Assembly: GCA_023078555.1 (NCBI GenBank) | Contig: CM041200.1 | Location: 558,001-622,000, forward strand | From: Ulva prolifera | Taxonomy: Eukaryota > Chlorophyta > Ulvophyceae > Ulvales > Ulvaceae | Length of the DNA stretch: 64,000 nucleotides | Direction of reading: 5' to 3' | Shown: positions 57,901 through 64,000 of the stretch, piece by piece | Layout of the letters: every line of letters starts with the position of its first letter | Position numbering within the stretch: position 1 is the first letter of the stretch | Notes under the pieces: generated by a model | Told to the model about the DNA's origin: nothing | The model's database searches: none | The model's input: only the letters and a program-made list of their open reading frames with translations | Position numbers and translations under genes: made by a program

Positions 57901-60517
57901 GATCTTGGAACACCTCAACGGAGGTGTCTCTGAAAAAGGCCATATAAGGAATGATATCCTTATCACAAGACCGCACTAGAAACTCATCTAATTCTGTTGT
58001 CGCAAGCAATTTGTACTTGCGCTTCTCCTCATCCCTCAACTTATCGCGCTCGGCCTTTTTCATGCGCTTATCTTTCCCCAGGCTCTTCTCAGCTTCGTCA
58101 ACATCCGCAGATGCGTTGACAGCATGCTGAGCTTTCAAGCCCTTGAGGATGCTCGCCAGTTTGTCATGGTACAGTGCCGACGACGGCGTGAGATTGTGAC
58201 CGTGGACAACGCTGGCGAGGCATTCTATCCACAGAAATAGAGGCAGGCCGCTCGCGAGCAGCACAGCACGGAGTGACTCAAAGGCCACTCCGATCCTCCT
58301 CTCGATCATGCCATTACAGCGATGAGCGGCTGTGGGGGTCAAGCGGTGAGTGATGCCACGACGCTGGAGGTAGAGTTTTAAGGCCGCGACCATAAACTCT
58401 CCCCCTTTGTCGGTGTGTAGGATGCGCACACCCGGTTCACCTGGCTTCACCACATTCACCCGAATGCGTTCGATAATATAAGAGATCATGGCCGCAGCCT
58501 CACTCTTTTTGCGCAGACCTACCACGAAAGTATAACGGGTAAAGGCACACATCACAAACAAAACATATTTCACACCACCAATTCCTACCGGAGAGACAGG
58601 ACCAGCTAAATCGGCGTGCAGTTGCTCATCAGGCCACTTGGCCTGGCCCATGAGCTCACGATCATTGGCAGAAAACTTGCCCGCAGGCACTTTGCCAATT
58701 CTGCAGCCGTGACACCGATTCCCTAGTGGCTCGGAATCGACATCCAAATTCAAATGACCATAAAATTCACTGTTAGATTGCATGCGCTTCAGGACCCAAT
58801 TTGACTGGTGGAAAGACAAGTGTGCTAGAAAAGCAGGTTCCAGCAAGTATGCATCATGCGGGACCTCAGCTCCCCCAGCATTGGGTCGCTGCAGGTCAAT
58901 GGCCGCGACCGCCACATGATGCCACTGCTGTTGATCCTCTACGACCGAGGTCGGACTGCTCTGGTTAGACCAGACTACCCCCCTATTGACAGGCGCACCG
59001 ACGAGAATAGGTTTGGTCTCTACTGCCATTTTAAACGCAAAGACAGGGTGACCATCCACATCTAGTTCCTGATATTTAGCATCATACTCTACGTCGGTAG
59101 CCATATCGCCTAAACCAGGGACATACAACACATTCCTACGCGTGTCTAAGAACATCTGCTCGTGTCTAAGACCCATCGTGCTGAGCAGGTTGTACGGACA
59201 TTCAGGAGCATAGTATACACCAGGAATTTCCACATCCAGTGGATGCATGTTCCCATGCTTGTCCACATAAGTACCCAGGTTTACCTGAATGGTTCCCCTG
59301 CCCATGATAGAAAGCTGCCCTGGTCCCGCGAGATTGGCAACTTTCTGACATGGGCCGTACTCAGTGAACATTTCCCGATTTCCTACTATATGCATGTCCG
59401 ACCCACTATCAACAATGATGTTCCACGGCATGGACGCGTCCGGCTGTGGATACTTGGCCGGCATTTCAATAGTGCAAACATCTCTGGCCGCAGCCTGTTT
59501 GCGTTGGGGGCAGTTCGCACGCAAATGTCCCTTCTTCTTGCAGAAGAAACAGGTCCTGGTCTCCTCGCGAGGAGCCTGGCCAGCTGCGAGAGCAGCGACC
59601 ACAGGGCCGTCACCACGGTGCTGCTTGCGCCAGCCATGGCCTGGTTTGCCCGCGGGCGCCCCAGACCTAGCCTGCAGCGACCGCTGTTGTTTGAGCAAAT
59701 CAGCATGCTCAGTTAAACGCGATATTATCACATGAGGGGAGGAGTGTTGAACTTCGCCGCGCACAGCGTTGAACTCCTCCCCCACCTCTAACAGTTTCAA
59801 ACGTAGCCATCGCTGGCCCACATCGGCACCTAGTGCCTCCAGTTGAGTGTAAACACTCATCACATCACCACAGTATGTCGCAACATCTTTATTGTGTTGT
59901 GATAAAGAATTAAACCGACTCCACAGTCTGTGGATTTCGGCTTCAGTGCTAGGTCTGTACTTGGCAGTCAAGTAAGACCATGCTTCACACAAGTGTGACA
60001 TGCGATAGACAGTCGTCCTATCCGCGTCAGGCAAAGACATTAGGACCTGTGTCCTCGCCCTAGCATGAACAGGCTGTTCGTCCGCAGACGGTGCGTGCTG
60101 CAACAAATGATCTAACTCGAACTGACCTAACCACAAAAAGACTTTCTGTTCGTACGCAACGAAACTTTCAGTCTTGTAATTCCAATCAGGCAATTTCCCT
60201 TTAGTCAAATCAGGTTCGCTACGTCCCCGAGATGCGCGCAGCGCCTCGGTTAACGTCTCGAGTGATATGAGTGACTCAGTGTGACCAGGATCGTTCACAA
60301 CATGAGAGGAAAAAGGCACCTGCTGACTGCTCTGCCCAGTGTGGGAAGAGGGTGGTGGCCGGACAATTCGGCCGCCCCGGAGCAACATACCCGCAGGCTG
60401 TTCTCCGTCAGGGAGCTGCTGGTCAGCGTCCCTGTCGACGAGAGGCTGCTGGTCAGCATCGTCACGCCTCTCCTCGCGAAGAGAGTTGGCGTTGGAGTTT
60501 GCGTTCGAGAGAGACAT
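54959..60517 (-). CDS. CopA-2 gag-pol polyprotein (1852 aa)
   Basis: One frame encodes all copia products. Gag covers roughly residues 1-370 and ends in the zinc knuckle CFFCKKKGHLRANC. Protease has the active site VDSGSDMH near 380. A GAG-pre-integrase finger (HLNLDV, CHGC) is followed by the integrase core with D in LHADLAGP, D in HTDKGGEF and E in NGMIERR. An SH3-like part follows (GVPAYWVGAGLGPS). A linker rich in Asp, Ser and Pro (DDDMEDPSDDD, DDDDEQRMDY) covers about 1020-1370. Reverse transcriptase (WVLKIKRGPAGEIQRYKAR, LYGLKQAAREW, LWVDDLFIF) and RNase H (SDADFA, TTEAELIAMS, LWGDNKSA) complete it. Copia elements normally make Gag and Pol from one frame, as here. The start is the first ATG after the leader, shared with CopA-1. 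Confidence 0.96.
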   Translation of the reverse strand: MSLSNANSNANSLREERRDDADQQPLVDRDADQQLPDGEQPAGMLLRGGRIVRPPPSSHTGQSSQQVPFSSHVVNDPGHTESLISLETLTEALRASRGRSEPDLTKGKLPDWNYKTESFVAYEQKVFLWLGQFELDHLLQHAPSADEQPVHARARTQVLMSLPDADRTTVYRMSHLCEAWSYLTAKYRPSTEAEIHRLWSRFNSLSQHNKDVATYCGDVMSVYTQLEALGADVGQRWLRLKLLEVGEEFNAVRGEVQHSSPHVIISRLTEHADLLKQQRSLQARSGAPAGKPGHGWRKQHRGDGPVVAALAAGQAPREETRTCFFCKKKGHLRANCPQRKQAAARDVCTIEMPAKYPQPDASMPWNIIVDSGSDMHIVGNREMFTEYGPCQKVANLAGPGQLSIMGRGTIQVNLGTYVDKHGNMHPLDVEIPGVYYAPECPYNLLSTMGLRHEQMFLDTRRNVLYVPGLGDMATDVEYDAKYQELDVDGHPVFAFKMAVETKPILVGAPVNRGVVWSNQSSPTSVVEDQQQWHHVAVAAIDLQRPNAGGAEVPHDAYLLEPAFLAHLSFHQSNWVLKRMQSNSEFYGHLNLDVDSEPLGNRCHGCRIGKVPAGKFSANDRELMGQAKWPDEQLHADLAGPVSPVGIGGVKYVLFVMCAFTRYTFVVGLRKKSEAAAMISYIIERIRVNVVKPGEPGVRILHTDKGGEFMVAALKLYLQRRGITHRLTPTAAHRCNGMIERRIGVAFESLRAVLLASGLPLFLWIECLASVVHGHNLTPSSALYHDKLASILKGLKAQHAVNASADVDEAEKSLGKDKRMKKAERDKLRDEEKRKYKLLATTELDEFLVRSCDKDIIPYMAFFRDTSVEVFQDLLRQQRPWGVEVYAYPRDDKLRKLSPRGVPAYWVGAGLGPSMQRVYAQDVPGGRVFVVRQVMCTADQMIRHVRKYDASAVVDKREPKEFANSYTVVFERDDEGERVTDADVPPFAAEHTYDGGVLRRLRDQLHTPPGHGRVPVMEMTFRQDNPDPDPTAYSPRFGAGSSAEIIRRDPARATPEIARAALHRTRAMSRAAAHPDVPAPPRVHGEVHHPVATPSRTARYVVTRNAVLHDPGVEVAFPIEMSVSASDDDMEDPSDDDSPGIYDDDDEQRMDYTVSDDERAAAHQNLEAQRVRSGSNSAAASASGAGAVAQPLRGAEAPRPFWEDEPDEVETGSELGGEDPDPSAAVGVDLPDEVRAIPAALPRIKINPLVRRRLVPLAADVAAVQMHEPAGSDIASSETVVVAIDASACDQDTSAAADCGVSCAGLKPQHVESGAQQNAQRRGSRRAAAARKQKPSDPDLPSMKEGLAGPDRDAWLRAMQEEVDALGEHGTFGLCYLPAGKRAISGKWVLKIKRGPAGEIQRYKARYVARGFSQVEGVDFFETWSPVGSYATLRVLLSIAAQEDLEIRHIDIQCAFLNGDLEEEVFVEQPPYFSDGTARVWKLHKTLYGLKQAAREWHKALVKVLAELGFVCAQSDPGLYVSKTSRCFIFLWVDDLFIFSCSAGLQEIISVILTKFEGRDLGDLSWALGTEITRDRKAKTITMTQRTKIQNLLEKYSMSDCRKSPTPLVPRQQLRSVKEHPDLEKASAAEHSRFMSAVGSIQYIAGVTRPDLSYVAHALARHMSSSLKEHWSAVQHVLRYLQSTKNLGIQFIGSEGHGCLIEAFSDADFANSADLKSVSGMIIRVYGNSVLWRSKKQSIVAGDTTEAELIAMSATANELMWVKQLLLDLKLVPHKPTLWGDNKSANILAVNAVSTDRSKHIRVRHLRVREYVQMDELKVAWVGTVDQLADVFTKVLPGPALQEVRNKLQLVET

Positions 60518-60745
60518 CCTGCATCAGGACAGATGGTTGTTTGTCGCGCGCAGCAACTAACCAGTGGGATTGCTCGCAAGCAAACAGGCTGAGAAAACAA
60601 GCGAACGCGTTCGCTCTTCTCAGCGCTGATCATTAAAACAAGCTTCTCGAATTGTGTCTAACAACAATATACTACGAGAGAGCTAAATGATGCCTGCGCT
60701 TTTGACCGCAGTCTGAGCGCCGGCGGAACAGTGGAATGCCCGCCG

Positions 60746-60761
60746 TGTCTGCGCGCAGACA
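60746..60761. other. Perfect 16-bp palindrome in the CopA-2 leader
   Basis: TGTCTGCGCGCAGACA reads the same on both strands. As RNA it gives a five-base stem with a self-complementary GCGCGC loop. CopA-1 has a near copy (TGTCTGTGCGCAGACA) at the same leader position. Confidence 0.8.
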
Positions 60762-60823
60762 TTGGCCGACGGCTTTCCTGAACAAGACCATAAACAGACA
60801 TAACGCTAACGTCATCGATACCA

Positions 60824-61170
60824 TGACAGAAAAGCTATCTTATGTGCAGGGCGGACGCGCAGTCCTCGTTCAAGTCAGGTCAGGACAGCCAGCATCTCAT
60901 ACCTTCTGCGCACAGAGGTAGAACCGAGAGATGCTTGGGAAGAGTGCTAGTACCGGGAAACAGTAAAGAGAATGGTTACAGATCTCAGTGTGCACATGCT
61001 TATATGCACACTGAACACACAAGGTTACGGCGGGAAACCCTCATGGGATCTCTCTCACTACATCGAGACAATCTCGGCTGGCGGCTTACCCCTGCACTGG
61101 ATCCGCGGATCGTCCGTGCATGGGTGCACCTGTCACCACACTACTGCCCGCAGGCTCATGCATTGTGACA
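60824..61170 (-). repeat. CopA-2 5' LTR
   Basis: 347 bp; differs from the 3' LTR at one terminal base by eye. The primer-binding site lies directly inside it. Confidence 0.95.
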
Positions 61171-64000
61171 GATACTCAGCAGGGATGTCCAGCAGAGATG
61201 TCAAACGAGCCTGAACACGGCCTGGAGCCCGCTTGCGATCAAGGACCTGAACCACATGATTGTAGCTTGGTTGCGCACGAATACTTGGATATGTGACATC
61301 TACGTCACCTGTTCCATCGTGCAGCCAGGGACGGACATCACAGACGTTGAAGACATTGTGAACTCGCGAATAAAAATCAGGGAGATCAAGAACAAGAGTG
61401 CCATGCTCTCCTACAGAAATGACAGGGAATGGACCGACGTATTTAGGTTGCAGCTTATGTGCCTGAGTCGATGTGCTGACCACATCAAGGACCTTTGCAG
61501 AAACCTTAACCAACTCACCTGGACGATAAACATGTGCTCTCTCAGATGCCTTACGTGCACGGATCATAGAATCACGAGCATGTTCTAATGCCACATGTGC
61601 TCTGCTGAGCTCTTCAGCTCTATCATGCAACCATTGCTCAACATCACCATGAGGAGTATCGATCCCTGCAGCCAGAGGTGCACGCAAGTCACGTGGACAC
61701 CATCCAAAGAGTAACCTGTGCGGCGTAAAGCCTGTGGCAGAATGCACTGTGTTGTGATAGGCATATAGCAGAGCAGGGACACGTTGTTCCCAGTCGGAGT
61801 GATAATTGTTGACATATGAACGTAGCACGGACAGGAAGATACGGTGGAAATTCTCGGTTTGACCATCAGTCTGTGGGTGATAACCCGAAGACATATGCAG
61901 CTCAACTTTCAAAAACTTACGAAGCTCTTGCATCATCGAGGCTGTCAACCGTGAATCGCGATCTCCAATGATGGACTCGGGCAGACCTACCCAACTGAAT
62001 ACTCGTTCCCACAGTGTTCTACAAAGATGACGTGTAGTGGCATGCGAGTCACACGGGACAACGATGGCCCACTTGCTGAACTTGTCAACAATGTTGAGGA
62101 CCGAGTCATGACCTTGTGCATTTTTGGGCAGGCCTTTGAGCCAATCAAGCGTGATCTGCTGAAAAGGTCTGGTGAGAGCAGGCAACGGATGTATCTGAGG
62201 TGTCGGTTGTACTGTTGGCTTATTTAATTGGCACTTTGGACATTGTCGGACGTAGTCCTTCATATCCTTAGGAAGCGAAGGCCAGTAATAGTGCTGAGCT
62301 ATAGCATCATAACACTTGCGCCAACTAAAGTGACCAGCCAGAGGAGAAGAATGGTATTCGGCAAGCAGTGCACGACGCAAAGCATCATTGGGTGGCACAT
62401 ATACTCGATAGCGACCGTCGCGGTTGAAGTAGAGAACGTCATTGTGCAGCACATAAGCAGATGTGGATGATACGCGATGTGGACCTTGACGAGCCTTATT
62501 TAAAAGGTGTTTAGAGTCGTGACATTCGCGAACTGCTTTCTGGATGCGTGACAACCAGCCGTCATACGGTGCAATGGCTCCGATCAGCATGAGCCTAAGA
62601 TCTGGACGTCTAGACAGGCCATCAGCAAAGTTGTTGACGTCTCCTGGTAGGTATTTCACCATGAGGTTGTACTCAGACAGAAACTGTTGCCAGCGAACCT
62701 GGCGTGCAGACAGACTGGACTGTGTCATGAAGTGTTGTAGCGGACGATGATCGGTCTGGCAAACGACTTGAAACGAAGAGCCGTACAAGAAGTGCCGCCA
62801 GACACGTAACGCTAGAACTATAGCCAAAAGCTCGCGTTCATGCACAGGATAGTTACGTTCTGCTGAGTTCAAACGATGGGAGAAGAATGCAACAGGGCGA
62901 CGTGAGCCTGAGTCGGACTCTTGCTCAAGGGATGCACCCACTGCAAAATTCGAAGCGTCCGTGACTACATAGAAAGGCTTGTTTGTGTCGGGATGCATCA
63001 GCACCGGCGCAGCGGCTATGGCTACTTTCAATTTATCCAGCGCAGATTGCTCTGTGTCGCCCCACCGCCATGGGGAGTTCTTACTCGTGAGAGCTGTAAG
63101 CGGTGCAGCGATATCAGCATATGAGCGAATGTAAGAACGCCAGAAACCGAAAGTGCCAAGTAATGTGCGTACTTCAGACACGTTAACAGGTGCAGGCCAG
63201 TTCTGTAGTGCAGTGCACTTAGTCGGATGAACGGACAGACCGTTTGAGCTAGCCATATGACCGAGGAATTCGACTTCAGTCTGCATCCATTCACATTTCG
63301 TAGGCTTAACGAACAGATTGCGATCGCGCAGTCGTTGCAGAACTGCGGTCACATGTAAAATGTGCTCTGCTCTCGTGCGGCTGAATATGCAAATGTCATC
63401 CAGATACACAGCGATGAACGCTAAAAAAGGTATTGTGTCACCGGAAGGCATATGTGCGGGATCGCGAAACGTTTCATCCATCAGGTACTGGAATGTCGAG
63501 GCAGCACCACACAGCCCCATCGGCATAACTCGAAATTCGAAGTTTCCGTAAGGCGTGGTGAATGCTGTCTTGGGTATATCTTCGGGACGCATTCGAATCT
63601 GGTAGTAGCCATCCAATAGATCAAGCTTTGAAAAGAACTTTGCACCAGCAATACGCGACAGAAGGTCGGAAATCCTGGGCAGTCGGTATGCAATGCGGTT
63701 AAGCGTTTTCGAGTTCAGCTTGACAAACGAAATGACCATCCTCAGTGCAACCTTGCCCGTCACCGGGTCTGGTTTCTTTGGAACGAACAGAACTGGTGCA
63801 GCCCAAGGCGAAAGAGATGGTTTGATCCAACCTTTCTCGATAAAGTCGGCAAGGTATCTCTTGATTTCCTCATGTTCTGCTGGAGTAAACGGCAAAGGCG
63901 GGCGAGAATATGGTTTCTCGTCTGGAGACGTCTCGACTGTATGTTCAATACGCGATCCATCAGCAGCGAAGTGTTCTGGCGGAAGGCCACCCGGCAGCTT
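61171..64000 (-). CDS. Gypsy-3 pol (partial at both ends)
   Basis: The frame is open from the right edge. RT shows RMVISFVKLN, FFSKLDLLDGYYQIRM, VMPMGLCGAASTFQ and the catalytic VYLDDICIF. RNase H follows (VVTDASNFAVGA, RELLAIVLALRVWRHFL, QTDHRPL). Integrase has the HHCC finger (HSSPLAGH, CPKCQ) and the DDE core with D in TLDWLKGLP, D in IGDRDSRLT and E in GQTENFHR. A GPF-type segment comes after (YVGPFPVISV to VFNVCDVRPWL). It belongs to a different gypsy lineage from Gypsy-1 and -2, with a different primer region and linker. The frame stops here only because CopA-2 is inserted. Confidence 0.92.

Larger units (their letters stand above)
54595..61170 (-). mobile_element. CopA-2: young, whole-looking Ty1/copia element
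   Basis: A 6576-bp element of the same family as CopA-1 in opposite orientation. LTRs (54595-54941, 60824-61170; 347 bp each) differ at one base by eye. TSD GATAC is exact (54590-54594, 61171-61175). The primer-binding site (TGGTATCG on the minus strand) abuts the LTR at 60823 and the polypurine tract (TTTATGGGGGAG) ends at 54942. A single uninterrupted gag-pol frame is present, so the element looks whole. It is a very recent insertion into Gypsy-3. Confidence 0.96.
53539..64000 (-). mobile_element. Gypsy-3: Ty3/gypsy element, split by CopA-2
   Basis: A minus-strand element running off the right edge. Its pol occupies 61171-64000. CopA-2 (54595-61170) has inserted close to the pol C-terminus with TSD GATAC, and the tail of Gypsy-3 continues at 54594 down to a stop at 54339. 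A polypurine tract (GCCGAGGGGGAGGAC on the minus strand) lies just above a likely 3' LTR that ends at 54205. The far end of that LTR, somewhere above 53539, could not be fixed. Apart from the insertion, the visible part looks whole. Confidence 0.8.

Noticed and set aside
1-64000. CRISPR array, prokaryotic operons or rRNA genes
   Set aside because: No regularly spaced identical repeats, Shine-Dalgarno-led gene strings or rRNA signatures were seen; the introns and element types are eukaryotic.

Overview
The window is eukaryotic nuclear DNA, most likely from a green alga (Viridiplantae). Three host genes are split by short GT-AG introns: a Spinster-like MFS transporter, a membrane-anchored bZIP factor resembling plant bZIP17/28, and a DusA-type tRNA-dihydrouridine synthase. 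In each, TGTAA (the chlorophyte poly(A) signal) lies 118-224 bp past the stop. No species can be named from sequence alone.

Layout. 1-13.8 kb is a stack of LTR-element fossils: the 3' part of a Ty3/gypsy chromovirus (Gypsy-1), a reversed copia fragment, a decayed copia element (CopB-1), a hAT-like transposon end, and several solo LTRs, five of them with exact or near-exact 5-bp target-site duplications (TSDs). 14.8-17.6 kb holds the MFS gene (minus, 6 exons). 18.8-21.1 kb has a TA microsatellite, a complete non-autonomous hAT element with 8-bp TSD, a CCA repeat and a 32-base C run. 22.7-25.2 kb holds the bZIP gene (minus). 25.6-27.0 kb holds a decayed tyrosine-recombinase element, followed by three kinds of tandem repeat to 28.9 kb. 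30.4-30.7 kb carries a LINE-like reverse-transcriptase tail. 31.8-34.1 kb holds the dus gene (minus, 6 exons).

36.4-64.0 kb is a second nest of elements. A recent copia element (CopA-1, plus; identical LTRs; TSD CCAGA) sits inside an old CopB copy. That CopB copy abuts a broken chromovirus (Gypsy-2), which contains two solo LTRs. A second copia element of the same family (CopA-2, minus; one 1852-residue gag-pol frame; nearly identical LTRs; TSD GATAC) sits inside a third gypsy element (Gypsy-3), which runs off the right edge.

The host genes do not form a pathway: they are single-copy-type genes in a matrix of repeats. The observation most worth following is a small extra reading frame after pol, with recognisable sequence similarity, in the two chromovirus families (1872-2186 and 51331-51735). 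Both pol proteins also share a C-terminal CSCC tail.
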